A stretch of DNA of 37,705 bases from an uncultured Francisella sp. (GCA_943914555.1 CALUCM010000014.1:1-37705), one strand, 5' to 3'. Positions 17,836 through 26,239 are shown, numbered from the stretch's first letter. Numbers and translations: made by a program. Notes: generated by a model not told the origin, from the letters alone.

Positions 17836-18786
17836 ATGCATGATTTTCTCTCCTTTTACCATCGTTTAAAGAAAAACCTTTACAGTATTGGTCGTTGGGC
17901 AAGAAGACATGATATTGAAGCCTATCGTCTGTACGATCGAGATATTCCGCAATTTCCTTTTTCCATTGATCGATATGGCGATAAATTACATCTACAAGAA
18001 TATGATACAGGATGGCAAATTAGTGAAGGAGATTATCAAGCCTGGCTTAAAGAAATTATATCTATTTTAAGTAAGGTGACTTCCATCTCTCATCAGGATA
18101 TTTTCTTAAAAAAGCGTGAACGCAAGCGTGGAAAAACACAATATGAAAAATATGAAAAACAAGCACATGGTAGGCATCGCTTTATTGTCCATGAGAATCA
18201 GCATGCTTTTTGGGTTGATTTGCTTAGTTATCTTGATAGTGGTTTATTTTTAGATCATCGACCAATGCGTGGTTATGTTCAAAAGCAAGCACAAAACAAG
18301 CGTTTTTTAAACCTTTTTTGCTATACAGCCAGCTTTTCAGTATATGCAGCCAAAGGAAAAACCGCTTACTCAGAGTCAGTTGATTTATCTAATGTCTATC
18401 TGGCATGGGCTAAAGAGAATTTTGTACTCAATCAAGTCAATTTATCGAAACATCGTTTAATTAGGGCAGATGTGTTTCAATATTTACAAGAAGCACATAA
18501 GCAAGGAAAAAAGTTTGATTTGATTGTATTAGATCCACCTAGCTTTTCTAATAGTAAACGTATGCGAAATGTGCTTGATATTCAGAAGAATCAGATAGAA
18601 CTAGTTAATTGTTGTATGCGGTTACTATCATCCTCTGGTTTATTAATCTTCTCTACTAATTTAAGAAGCTTTCGTCTGGCAACAGAGCTAAACACATGTT
18701 ATCAGATCAGTGATCAGACAGCATCATCCATTCCACGTGATTTTAGGGATAGAAAAATTCATCGCTGTTGGCATATAGCTCATTAA
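17836..18786 (+). CDS. rlmK: 23S rRNA (guanine-N7) methyltransferase, RlmK-type, standalone
   Basis: This class I SAM-dependent RNA methylase matches the C-terminal (RlmK) half of the E. coli RlmKL fusion, which makes m7G2069 in 23S rRNA. Conserved stretches run along the whole 316 residues: an N-terminal substrate-recognition part (KKNLYSIGRWARRHDIEAYR and YDRDIPQFPFSIDRYG), KKRERKRGKTQYEK, LDSGLFLDHRPMRG, the SAM-binding FLNLFCYTASFSVYAA, and the catalytic LDPPSFSNSKRM. The RlmL half and THUMP domain are absent, so this is a standalone enzyme rather than a fragment. It is divergent from clpB (74-base gap) and converges with the small gene at 18794. Confidence 0.88.
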   Translation: MHDFLSFYHRLKKNLYSIGRWARRHDIEAYRLYDRDIPQFPFSIDRYGDKLHLQEYDTGWQISEGDYQAWLKEIISILSKVTSISHQDIFLKKRERKRGKTQYEKYEKQAHGRHRFIVHENQHAFWVDLLSYLDSGLFLDHRPMRGYVQKQAQNKRFLNLFCYTASFSVYAAKGKTAYSESVDLSNVYLAWAKENFVLNQVNLSKHRLIRADVFQYLQEAHKQGKKFDLIVLDPPSFSNSKRMRNVLDIQKNQIELVNCCMRLLSSSGLLIFSTNLRSFRLATELNTCYQISDQTASSIPRDFRDRKIHRCWHIAH

Positions 18787-18793
18787 TTCCCAA

Positions 18794-19264
18794 TTACCAG
18801 CGCGTCCAGTACTCTTTCTGTAAAGTGCTGTGTTTGGGATCAACTAAAAACTTTCCTCCATTAGTAAAATAAAGATAAAGCCTTTTATTTTTTATGTCAG
18901 CTGCGCTATCGTCTGATTCACCTTGACCAAATACAATTAATAGATGGCATCCGCTGTCGGACTGAGGATCTGCCAAATGCACTGGTAATGGCTGTCCAGA
19001 AATCAAAAAAGAAGCATAATAGGATCGCTGTTGTCGTTTTTCTTCTTCAACGCAGTGTTCATGTAGTAAAGCTCTGGTAATTTGATGTCCTATCTGCTGA
19101 CTAAACTGATAAACCTCACTTAATTGTTGATCAATGATTAAGGCATCAGTTGGCTGGGTGAGCAGTTGCCGTTGAATTGTCCGGTGGGCCCAAAAACCCT
19201 CAGCACTCAACACTAAAATGACTAAAATAAATACAGTGATAGCAACAAAAAGATTCTTTTTCAT
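18794..19264 (-). CDS. Small membrane-anchored protein of unknown function
   Basis: I do not recognise this 156-residue protein. It begins with MKKN and one hydrophobic helix (LFVAITVFILVILVLSAEGF, residues 5-24), followed by about 130 hydrophilic residues. It therefore looks like a signal-anchored periplasmic or cytoplasmic-face protein. Two Cys (in HEHCVEEE and SGCHLLIV) could form a disulfide if it is periplasmic. The C-terminal end has strand-like segments (RLYLYFTNGGKFLVDP). No ribosome binding site stands out. It is separated from pyrD by tRNA-Ser and ends 7 bases from the rlmK stop on the other strand. Codon use resembles its neighbours, so I take it as real. Confidence 0.7.
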   Translation of the reverse strand: MKKNLFVAITVFILVILVLSAEGFWAHRTIQRQLLTQPTDALIIDQQLSEVYQFSQQIGHQITRALLHEHCVEEEKRQQRSYYASFLISGQPLPVHLADPQSDSGCHLLIVFGQGESDDSAADIKNKRLYLYFTNGGKFLVDPKHSTLQKEYWTRW

Positions 19265-19313
19265 GAAAAAAGCTAAATGATTAACACTCGATCAAATGTC
19301 AGGAACGATGCAA

Positions 19314-19404
19314 TGGCGGAGAGGAAGGGATTCGAACCCTCGATACGCTAGTAGCATATACACGCTTTCCAGGCGTGCGACTTCAACCACTCATCCACCT
19401 CTCC
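19314..19404 (-). tRNA. tRNA-Ser (anticodon GGA)
   Basis: On the minus strand, a 91-nt cloverleaf starts with GGAGAGG and ends CCTCTCC-G-CCA, so the acceptor stem pairs over 7 bases and CCA is encoded. The anticodon stem CACGC/GCGTG encloses CTGGAAA, with anticodon GGA reading UCC/UCU serine codons. A long variable arm typical of serine tRNA is present, and the T-loop reads GGTTCGAAT. It sits between pyrD and the small unknown gene and may be cotranscribed with pyrD. Confidence 0.97.
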
Positions 19405-19422
19405 AGTTTTAATATGTGTCAA

Positions 19423-20448
19423 TTAAAACTCAGCTCTTTGCGCGTAAAGAGCAATACATCTTTTTACTAGGGCAGGGCCACCATAAACCATTCCTGTATA
19501 AAGCTGCACTGCGCTTGCCCCAAGAGATAGTTTATATAATGCATCTTGACTAGTCATTACACCACCTGAAGCGATAACAGGCAGCTTATTATCCAATGCT
19601 TTCAAAAGCTTCGTCAATATATGGTTTGATTTCTCAAACAAAGGAGCACCAGAAAGACCACCAACTTGCGGCGCTAAAGGATGCTCTGCTACTTCACTTT
19701 TATCTATTGTAGTATTAGTCGCGATGATACCGTCAATTACTAATTCTTTTGCTGCTTGGGCAAGTTCAGTGATCTCATAGTCATTTAAATCTGGCGCTAC
19801 TTTAATTACAAGTGGAACATATTTGTGATATTGCTTGGTCAAACTACTTTGAGCATTTTTCAGTTTATGTAATAACGCACCAAGGTATTGTGTATGTTGC
19901 AATTTTCGCAGATCTTTGGTATTGGGTGAACTAATATTGATGGTGATATATGAGGCACAAGGATAAACTTGTTTAAGACAATATAAATAATCGTTAAGAG
20001 ATTCTTCGATTGCTGTATCTGCGTTTTTACCAATATTAATACCTAAGATACCTTGGTAACGAGCTTTTTTCACCTGCTTGACCAAATAATCTACACCTTT
20101 ATTATTAAATCCCATGCGATTAATGATCGCTTTTTTTTCTGGCAAACGAAAAAGGCGCGGCGTAGGGTTTCCTGGTTGTGGTTTAGGGGTTACTGTGCCA
20201 ATCTCAATAAAGCCAAAACCTAAAGCAGCTAGAGCATCAATATAATCACCATTTTTATCCAATCCTGCTGCCAAGCCAATTGGATTAGGAAATGAAAGCC
20301 CCATCAGTTCAATAGGTTTAATATTATTATGGCAAGGAGGGCGCAGTAGTGAAGTTTTTTCAACGATCTGCAAGGCATTAAGAGCGAGATGATGCGCTCT
20401 CTCTGGTTCTAGAGAGAGTAAAAGCTGATTAATAAAATCAGTAAACAT
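19423..20448 (-). CDS. pyrD: Dihydroorotate dehydrogenase (quinone), class 2
   Basis: PyrD oxidises dihydroorotate to orotate in pyrimidine synthesis and passes electrons to membrane quinone. The 341 residues include the class 2 N-terminal amphipathic helices (MFTDFINQLLLSLEPERAHH) that dock to the membrane. The FMN/orotate barrel has GLAAGLDKNGDYIDAL, NRMGFNNKG, and NISSPNT with the catalytic Ser at 174 (the E. coli Ser175 equivalent). It continues with VIKVAPDL, GIIATNTTI and the phosphate-binding VIASGGVMTSQDA. It lies 11 bases after the sppA-like stop, so the two are probably cotranscribed. Confidence 0.97.
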   Translation of the reverse strand: MFTDFINQLLLSLEPERAHHLALNALQIVEKTSLLRPPCHNNIKPIELMGLSFPNPIGLAAGLDKNGDYIDALAALGFGFIEIGTVTPKPQPGNPTPRLFRLPEKKAIINRMGFNNKGVDYLVKQVKKARYQGILGINIGKNADTAIEESLNDYLYCLKQVYPCASYITINISSPNTKDLRKLQHTQYLGALLHKLKNAQSSLTKQYHKYVPLVIKVAPDLNDYEITELAQAAKELVIDGIIATNTTIDKSEVAEHPLAPQVGGLSGAPLFEKSNHILTKLLKALDNKLPVIASGGVMTSQDALYKLSLGASAVQLYTGMVYGGPALVKRCIALYAQRAEF

Positions 20449-20459
20449 ATGAAATCTAT

Positions 20460-21416
20460 TTAATGTAGACGAGGTGTTATTTTAGTGGTAAGCCAGGCAG
20501 TAAACAGCTCGTTAAATTGCGCGCCCATTAATTTTTTAGCATAAAAATGCCAATCTTTATCTGCAGTATAGTCTAATACTTTTGGATGTTTGCCCATAAT
20601 GGAATGAGTCAGTAATTGGGTATAAGCAAAATCATCGACTAATCCTAGTTTTTGTGCATCTATTCCAGTATAAATTTTTCCACTAAATACCTCAGGATAC
20701 TCTTGCCAATGCAAGCGCTTACCCCTACCATTTTTAACCGAATTGATAAAAACAGTGTGCACTTCAGCTAATAAATGGTTTAAATAGCGTTGTTCTTCTG
20801 GAGACTGTTTCTGTAGAGGATTGGCCAAAGCCTTATGCTCACCAGCAGTTTTGGTACGATCTTTGATGCCCAGTTTATGAGCGAGCTCACTAGCATCAAT
20901 ATCCATCATAATGACACCAATGCTGCCCACTAAGCTAGCACGATTAGCATAAATTTTATTAGTGGCTGAAGCTATGTAATAACAACCAGAAGCACAAACA
21001 TCATCGATGACTGTATAGATAGGAATGCGTGGATAACGTGCTTGATAATGTTTGATCTGTTGATAAATTGTATCAGCTATTACTGGTGAACCACCTGGGC
21101 TATTAGCTTCTAAAATGATCGCTTTAACGTAGCGATGGTTGTCATATATTTCTTCTAAACTATCTGTAAAATTTTTCAAGGTATCATTACGCGTTGAAAT
21201 CTCGCCATCCAGGTGTAATAAAGCAATATGCTCAGAGGGAGTGGTTTTGTGAAAAATTGAGACGTACACATGATAGAAAATAAAGACTGTTAACAACAGG
21301 CACAGCCAAAACCAGATCGACCGTTTTTTTTGATGAGAGGGGCCATATTTATCATTGATAATTTTTTCAATAACCTGCCGCTGCCAATTTATTTCTTGCT
21401 GGCCTTCTTCATGCAT
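20460..21416 (-). CDS. sppA: Signal peptide peptidase SppA-like, S49 serine protease (short form)
   Basis: This membrane-anchored S49-family protease probably degrades cleaved signal peptides or small membrane fragments. The 318-residue protein has a cytoplasmic N-terminus, one membrane helix at about 34-53, then a single S49 domain. The domain has EANSPGGSPV (residues 103-112), the catalytic Ser143 in VCASGCYYIASAT, the VGSIGVIM loop and the probable general-base Lys195 in AGEHKALANP. It is half the length of E. coli SppA and matches the single-domain form common in many bacteria. An AGGAG ribosome binding site lies 10 bases upstream of the ATG. It is flanked by rluC and pyrD. Confidence 0.88.
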   Translation of the reverse strand: MHEEGQQEINWQRQVIEKIINDKYGPSHQKKRSIWFWLCLLLTVFIFYHVYVSIFHKTTPSEHIALLHLDGEISTRNDTLKNFTDSLEEIYDNHRYVKAIILEANSPGGSPVIADTIYQQIKHYQARYPRIPIYTVIDDVCASGCYYIASATNKIYANRASLVGSIGVIMMDIDASELAHKLGIKDRTKTAGEHKALANPLQKQSPEEQRYLNHLLAEVHTVFINSVKNGRGKRLHWQEYPEVFSGKIYTGIDAQKLGLVDDFAYTQLLTHSIMGKHPKVLDYTADKDWHFYAKKLMGAQFNELFTAWLTTKITPRLH

Positions 21417-21460
21417 GAATCATACTCCTGTTAAGTTCTAGCTTAACTTATTGTATCAGC

Positions 21461-22399
21461 TTATTTCTCTACGCGCAGCTGTTTTAAAAAACGTTGCAGG
21501 TCTCTAGGTAAAGGAGCTTCTAATAGTAATGTTTCTTGATTAGTAGGGTAGTTAATGCTTAATTGATATGCGTGTAAGAACATACGTTTTAAGCCTTTTC
21601 TTTGTAATATTTTATTAATTTTAAAATTCCCATAACGCTCATCTCCAGCAATAGGTGCTTGCTGGGATTGCATATGTACACGGATTTGATGTGTGCGACC
21701 GGTTTTAAGAGTTACTTTTAGTAGAGTATGTTGTTGTAGTTGTTCCACTATGTGAAAAAAACTGATTGCTTTTTTACCGTTTTCGCTGACATATACTGTT
21801 TTCTGCTGATCTTGATTACGAAAATGTTTTAGCGGCAAACAAACAGAAGTGATTTTTTCTTGCCAAGGAACGGCAGATAAAGCCAAATATGTTTTTTGTG
21901 GGTGATTTTCTCTTAACTGTTCATGGATGTATCTTAGGACAGAGCGTTTTTTGGCAATCATCAATAAACCAGAAGTATTTTTATCTAAGCGATGGACAAG
22001 TTCTAAGTAATTTGCTTCCGGTCTACTGTGACGGAGTTGTTCAATCACGCCAAAAGTAATGCCACTTCCTCCATGGCAAGCCACTCCTGCTGGTTTATTA
22101 ATAACAAGTAAGGCTTGATCTTCATAAATAATCGGAAATATCTGCGATTTGGTTGGCTTTTTATGTTGATGACATGCCAATGCAAGAGGTGGCAGACGGA
22201 TTTTATCGGAAGGAGCAATGGGGTAAGATGCAGGTTTGCGCCGACCGTTGACGCGGATTTCCCCAGAGCGAATTATCTTGTATATGTGGCTTTTAGGGAT
22301 GCCTTTTAAATGCTTTCGTAAATAATTATCTAAACGTTGGCCACTTTCTTCGTAGTCAATAAGTAAGTGATTTACCACTACTTTACTTTTATCAGACAT
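21461..22399 (-). CDS. rluC: 23S rRNA pseudouridine synthase RluC-type
   Basis: RluC-family enzymes make pseudouridines 955, 2504 and 2580 in 23S rRNA. The 312-residue protein has an N-terminal S4 RNA-binding domain (about 18-70: RLDNYLRKHLKGIPKSHIYK and IRSGEIRVNGRR). The RluA-type catalytic domain follows, with the catalytic Asp139 in VHRLDKNTSGLLM and the LKTGRTHQIRVHM motif further on. RluC and RluD are close relatives. The divergent position beside rne, the same as in E. coli, favours RluC. Confidence 0.9.
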   Translation of the reverse strand: MSDKSKVVVNHLLIDYEESGQRLDNYLRKHLKGIPKSHIYKIIRSGEIRVNGRRKPASYPIAPSDKIRLPPLALACHQHKKPTKSQIFPIIYEDQALLVINKPAGVACHGGSGITFGVIEQLRHSRPEANYLELVHRLDKNTSGLLMIAKKRSVLRYIHEQLRENHPQKTYLALSAVPWQEKITSVCLPLKHFRNQDQQKTVYVSENGKKAISFFHIVEQLQQHTLLKVTLKTGRTHQIRVHMQSQQAPIAGDERYGNFKINKILQRKGLKRMFLHAYQLSINYPTNQETLLLEAPLPRDLQRFLKQLRVEK

Positions 22400-22556
22400 A
22401 TGACTAAAATCTTGCTATCTCCCAAGTATTATTGTACCAAACTATAGGGTAACCAAAGCTGTTTCAGCGATAGTGGTGGAGAAGCGATTGTAGATCGGTG
22501 GCACTTTAGTAAATAAGTAAAAAAGTCTGAGTGCGTCCGAGAAAGTAAGTTAATTT

Positions 22557-22584
22557 TAGCGTAGGATTTGTAGCAAGTACGCTA
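22557..22584 (+). other. Hairpin in the rne upstream region
   Basis: A 7-bp perfect inverted repeat, TAGCGTA and TACGCTA, encloses a 14-base loop. It lies in the 481-base rluC-rne intergenic region, about 300 bases before the rne ATG. It may be an operator or a leader stem, depending on where transcription starts. Between here and the rne start I see no open frame or RNA gene I can name. Confidence 0.3.
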
Positions 22585-22655
22585 GCTAACCTAAACTGGG
22601 AAAGTATAAATAAACATTTAAAGAATACAAAATACAAACAGCCGATTACTCTGCA

Positions 22656-22661
22656 TATAAT
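22656..22661 (+). promoter_or_regulatory. Candidate -10 box for rne (long 5' leader)
   Basis: An exact TATAAT lies about 220 bases before the rne ATG, with only a weak TACAAA-like -35 at 17 bases. If used, it gives a leader of about 210 nt, consistent with the long autoregulatory 5' UTRs known for RNase E genes. It is a by-eye candidate; a TATAAA at about 22605 is an alternative. Confidence 0.3.
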
Positions 22662-22801
22662 AAGTATGATGGTTCTTTTATCAAGGTAAAACAGTCTGAC
22701 AAGTCAATGACATGGATGAATAATGACAGCAGGATTTAAAGCTTTATTCGATATTCTGACAGAGGTTTTGCTATTAAATTCTGAGATCTTAAGATTTCTA
22801 T

Positions 22802-22838
22802 AACTCGAAGGATTGATTGGAATTCATCGAGTTTTTTT
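22802..22838 (+). terminator. Terminator-like hairpin plus U-run in the rne leader
   Basis: AACTCGA (22802-22808) and TCGAGTT (22827-22833) form a 7-bp stem with an 18-base loop. Seven T residues run through 22838 (two of them in the stem). The rne ATG follows about 42 bases later. The layout is that of an intrinsic terminator or attenuator placed between promoter and gene. The large loop (with a possible 3-bp inner pairing) makes it weaker than a typical terminator. It could instead be an RNase E-recognised leader stem. Confidence 0.4.
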
Positions 22839-22880
22839 ATCTGTACTTTCCTCCTGCGCATAAGAAGCCAAGAGGTATAA

Positions 22881-25496
22881 ATGAAAAGAATATTATTCAA
22901 CGCAATGCAGCCAGAAGAATCACGCGTTGCAATTGTCGATGGACAAAAACTTATTAATCTTGATATTGAAACTGCTGGCAAAGAGCAGCGTAAAGGCAAT
23001 ATCTATAAAGGCGTAGTGACTAAAGTAGAACCTTCTTTAGAAGCTTGTTTTGTTGACTACGGCACTGGTAAAAGTGGTTTTTTACCATGTAAGGAAATTC
23101 ATCGTTCCTATTTTAGAAATCCAGTGCGTGGGCGAGCTAAGATCCAAGAGATTGTTAAAGAAGGAGATGAGTTACTTGTACAAGTAGATAAAGACGCACG
23201 AGGAAATAAAGGCGCTACGTTAACCACCTATATTAGTTTAGCTGGACGATATCTAGTTTTGATGCCAAATAATCCCAAAGCCGGGGGAGTATCGCGTCGT
23301 ATTGAAGGAGAAGAGAGACAAGAATTAAAAGAATTGGTCAGTCAGCTATGCATTCCTAAAGGTATGAGTGTGATTGTACGTACTGCAGGAATTGGTCGTT
23401 CACTTCAAGAGCTAAAATGGGACTTGGATTATCAATTAAAGCTATGGGAAGGAGTGCTTGAAGCAAGCCAACAACCTCAAGTAAAACCCCTAATATTGCA
23501 GGAAAGTGCTCTTATCATCCGTACAATTCGTGATTACTATCAACCAGATATTGGGGAAATCTTGGTTGATCATCCAGAGGCATATCAGAAAATTTATCAG
23601 TTTATCAGCTACGTTTTACCCGATAGCATTGATAAAGTGAAGCTATATAAAGAAACAACACCGCTGTTTACACGTTTTCAAATTGAAAACCAAATTGATT
23701 CTGTTTATGCAAGACAAGTATCTTTGCCTTCAGGTGGAGAAATTGTTATTGATCATTCTGAAGCATTAGTTTCTATTGATGTTAATTCAGCTAAAGCCAC
23801 TCGCGGTTCTGATGTAGAAGAAACTGCTTTAAAAACCAACCTGGAAGCAGCAGAGGAAATATGTCGTCAGATTCGTTTAAGAGATATTGGTGGGTTAATC
23901 ATTATTGATTTTATTGATATGGAGTCGTTGCGTCATCAGCGTGCAGTAGAAAGCGCGATGCGTGATTACTTAAAAGAGGATAGGGCACGGGTACAAACGA
24001 CTCGCTTGTCTAAGTTTGGTTTAATGGAGATGTCTCGTCAACGCCTACAGATGTCACTTGGTGAAAGCACACATATGGTGTGTCCAAGATGCTCTGGCAC
24101 AGGGGTCATTCGTAGTGTACAGTCCTCTTCCTTGCATATTTTACGTATTATTCATGAGAAAGCTATGAAGGAGAATACTGGTGAGGTAAGGGCGCAGTTA
24201 CCTATTGAAGTTGCCACCTTTTTATTAAATGAAAAAAGAGAACAACTATTTCATTTAGAAGATAGTGTCAATGTACCAATTATCATTATTCCCAATAAAT
24301 ATTTAGAAGTTCCTCACTTCCATGTAGAGCGTGTGCGCGCAGAAGATGTGACAAATGAGTTAAGTAGTTATCGTATGGTTGAAAAACCGGTAGAAGAAGA
24401 TTATCAGTCCAGTACACAGTTAAGCAAATCTTCTACACAACAACAAGCAGCAGTACAAGGAATTAAACCAGAAACTCCAGCTCCAATACCTAAAAAAGTC
24501 AAAAAATCAATTTGGAGTGGTTTTACCAGTTGGTTAGGCCATATTTTTGAGTCAGAACATGAAGATAAAAAGGCAACAAAAGCCAAAAAAACGGCTACGG
24601 GGCATTATTTTGGATTAGAGGAAAAATCATCCGTAACAGAATATCGCTCTAGGGCGAACGAGCGTCCAGCTATATCAGAGCACAGAAAATCGATCTCTCA
24701 AGGTATAGAAAGTGACAAAGTAAAAAATAACAAGACTGCTTTCACTACTCAAGCCACAGATGCAATCACCGAAATTGGCAAGTTCGTTGAAACAAATAAC
24801 CAAGGCGAGCATCACATTGAGCACCATAAACGGCAACATCCTAAGAAAGAATATGCCACGATAGATGAAGAAAAAACTCAGCAAGGAAAAAAATCAATTT
24901 GTGTCCAACAGATGGCAAATGATTCAGCTCAAGAAGAAAAATTAAAACATAAGGTGGATGAGAAAGAAGCTCTTTTTTCTGGTAGTAGGCAACGGGGAGA
25001 TAGAAATAGAGCTATGCGCCGATCAAGTGGACATCGTATTTTATCTGCCAACTATATGGAACGTCGTATTAGAATAGATAAAATTGTTCGCTACATTAAT
25101 AAGATCAATCAGCGCGTATGGCAAATGGAACATGGTGAGCTAATACAAGATAAGGAATTTAGTCAAGAAATTATCAATGAATTACCAAAACAACAATCCA
25201 TTGAATCATTGGATATAGATTCACCTAAAACAGCGCAAGAAAAAGTGAAAAGGGAATTTAAGGCGGGCATTATGACCATAACAACGACTAAAATGAAAAA
25301 ACCTGCCTTGACTCTAGTAGAAACTCGTACAGATAAGCTGCATAAAACACCAAAATCTCTTAGTACGGCTCAATTGCAGGAAAAAAAGTTCTCTGGACGA
25401 CGACGCAACGATTTGGTTATTAAAGAATTGATACCTGTTGAGAGGAACATAGCAATGGAGCAGATAGAAACTCAAAACAAGAATGACTCTGCTTGA
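22881..25496 (+). CDS. rne: Ribonuclease E
   Basis: RNase E is the endonuclease that starts most mRNA decay and matures rRNA and tRNA. The 871-residue protein has an N-terminal catalytic half: the RNase H-like and S1 region (KGNIYKGVVTKVEPSLEACF), the 5'-sensor region, the DNase I-like site with catalytic Asp in SIDVNSAKATRGSD and IIIDFIDMES, and the zinc-link CPRCSGTG near residue 405. After about residue 515 comes a low-complexity, Lys/Arg- and Gln-rich scaffold region with a short hydrophobic patch (SIWSGFTSWLGHIFES) that could act as the membrane-targeting helix. The end carries LTLVETRT, reminiscent of the betaproteobacterial C-terminal motif. Its stop overlaps the -35 of the tRNA-Asn promoter. 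Confidence 0.96.
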   Translation: MKRILFNAMQPEESRVAIVDGQKLINLDIETAGKEQRKGNIYKGVVTKVEPSLEACFVDYGTGKSGFLPCKEIHRSYFRNPVRGRAKIQEIVKEGDELLVQVDKDARGNKGATLTTYISLAGRYLVLMPNNPKAGGVSRRIEGEERQELKELVSQLCIPKGMSVIVRTAGIGRSLQELKWDLDYQLKLWEGVLEASQQPQVKPLILQESALIIRTIRDYYQPDIGEILVDHPEAYQKIYQFISYVLPDSIDKVKLYKETTPLFTRFQIENQIDSVYARQVSLPSGGEIVIDHSEALVSIDVNSAKATRGSDVEETALKTNLEAAEEICRQIRLRDIGGLIIIDFIDMESLRHQRAVESAMRDYLKEDRARVQTTRLSKFGLMEMSRQRLQMSLGESTHMVCPRCSGTGVIRSVQSSSLHILRIIHEKAMKENTGEVRAQLPIEVATFLLNEKREQLFHLEDSVNVPIIIIPNKYLEVPHFHVERVRAEDVTNELSSYRMVEKPVEEDYQSSTQLSKSSTQQQAAVQGIKPETPAPIPKKVKKSIWSGFTSWLGHIFESEHEDKKATKAKKTATGHYFGLEEKSSVTEYRSRANERPAISEHRKSISQGIESDKVKNNKTAFTTQATDAITEIGKFVETNNQGEHHIEHHKRQHPKKEYATIDEEKTQQGKKSICVQQMANDSAQEEKLKHKVDEKEALFSGSRQRGDRNRAMRRSSGHRILSANYMERRIRIDKIVRYINKINQRVWQMEHGELIQDKEFSQEIINELPKQQSIESLDIDSPKTAQEKVKREFKAGIMTITTTKMKKPALTLVETRTDKLHKTPKSLSTAQLQEKKFSGRRRNDLVIKELIPVERNIAMEQIETQNKNDSA

Positions 25497-25521
25497 CAGA
25501 GCAAGGTTGAAAAAATATAAT
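25493..25521 (+). promoter_or_regulatory. Perfect-consensus sigma-70 promoter of tRNA-Asn
   Basis: TTGACA (25493-25498), a 17-base spacer and TATAAT (25516-25521) match the consensus exactly. The -35 box overlaps the rne stop codon. Expected transcription start is near 25528, about 14 bases before the mature tRNA 5' end. Confidence 0.9.
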
Positions 25522-25541
25522 CTGCCTCTTAATGTGTTGAT

Positions 25542-25617
25542 TCCCCGATAGCTCAGTCGGTAGAGCGACGGACTGTTAATCCGCAGGTCCCAGGTTCGAG
25601 CCCTGGTCGGGGAGCCA
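25542..25617 (+). tRNA. tRNA-Asn (anticodon GTT)
   Basis: This is a 76-nt cloverleaf with acceptor TCCCCGA/TCGGGGA, encoded CCA, D-arm GCTCAGTCGGTAGAGC, anticodon loop CTGTTAA (GTT, asparagine) and T-arm CCAGGTTCGAGCCCTGG. It immediately follows rne. The DNA directly 3' of it is the decayed islet at 25618-26912, consistent with tRNA genes serving as insertion points. Confidence 0.98.
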
Positions 25618-25620
25618 AAA

Positions 25621-25872
25621 ATGTTATTTTCTCAAATTTTTATTTTATTCTTAGCTTTTCAGGTCATAAAAATCACACAGGTTATTAAGGCCAATCAGGC
25701 TTACTTGCTAGCAAGTGTTATTTGTAGTATTAGTGCAACAATATCCATAGCTGGAGCAGTAGCTCACCCTGATAAAGTATCATCCCAATCACCAGGCCCC
25801 CAGGATCATCTGGAATCAAACCACGAAACCGAGCTATTCTTATCACAAGAAGATAAGCACAGCGAAAGTTAA
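25621..25872 (+). CDS. Short hydrophobic ORF abutting tRNA-Asn; possibly the N-terminal piece of the adjacent amidase remnant
   Basis: This is an 83-codon frame that starts 3 bases after the tRNA CCA. Its only Shine-Dalgarno-like sequence (GGGGAG) lies within the tRNA acceptor stem, which would be cut away on maturation. The product has two hydrophobic segments (about 1-17 and 28-47), then a polar Ser/Gln/Glu/His-rich tail. I recognise no family. Removing one A near 25865 would join it to the frame encoding the amidase-like sequence downstream. It may therefore be the N-terminal membrane and linker part of that broken gene rather than a gene of its own, or it may be chance. Confidence 0.3.
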   Translation: MLFSQIFILFLAFQVIKITQVIKANQAYLLASVICSISATISIAGAVAHPDKVSSQSPGPQDHLESNHETELFLSQEDKHSES

Positions 25873-26225
25873 GCAGCCAAATCCCAACAGACAGCTATTT
25901 GCAACTAAAAACGCCAAACTAAAGTCAGAAGGTTATTGTGCTAGGTATGTTCAAAATAGTCATCGGTCAAGTGGTATCAAAGTGGGAGGAAGAAATGCCA
26001 AAGATTATGATCCCCAATTAGAAAAAAATGGATTAATAAAATTAATATTGATTATAACCAAGCTAAGAAAGGAAATGTGGTAGCTTTTCAAGCTATTGGC
26101 AGCCGTAAATACGGTCATACAGCGATATACAATAGAACAGTAGGTATCAGACTTTAAACAAAAAAGCTTCTTTCGTGCATAAAGGCTATACTCGTAAAGA
26201 TGCAAAGTGGCAAATATATAAATAA
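25763..26225 (+). pseudogene. Frameshifted papain-fold (CHAP/NlpC-P60-like) amidase remnant, effector-like
   Basis: Three reading frames carry successive parts of one protein. Frame A (to about 26028) gives EGYCARYVQNSH and GRNAKDYDPQLEK, with a candidate nucleophile Cys (codon 25937-25939). Frame B (about 26029-26143) gives NQAKKGNVVAF and RKYGHTAIYN, with a candidate catalytic His (26116-26118). Then VSDFKQKSFF (frame A again) and GYTRKDAKWQIYK to TAA at 26223-26225. The joins fall at a run of seven A (26022-26028), near 26143, and at TTT near 26171, each explained by small indels. The Cys...GD/NVV...GH.A.Y layout is that of small peptidoglycan amidases, including type VI secretion Tae-like effectors. 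No start codon opens frame A. A decayed gene, or sequencing error at homopolymers, are the two explanations. Confidence 0.6.
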
Positions 26226-26239
26226 GGGAGGGAGAAGTA

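Noticed and set aside
22736..22999. Minus-strand 87-codon frame over the rne start
   Set aside because: Overlaps the rne leader and coding start, has no family features, and is explained as a shadow of rne.
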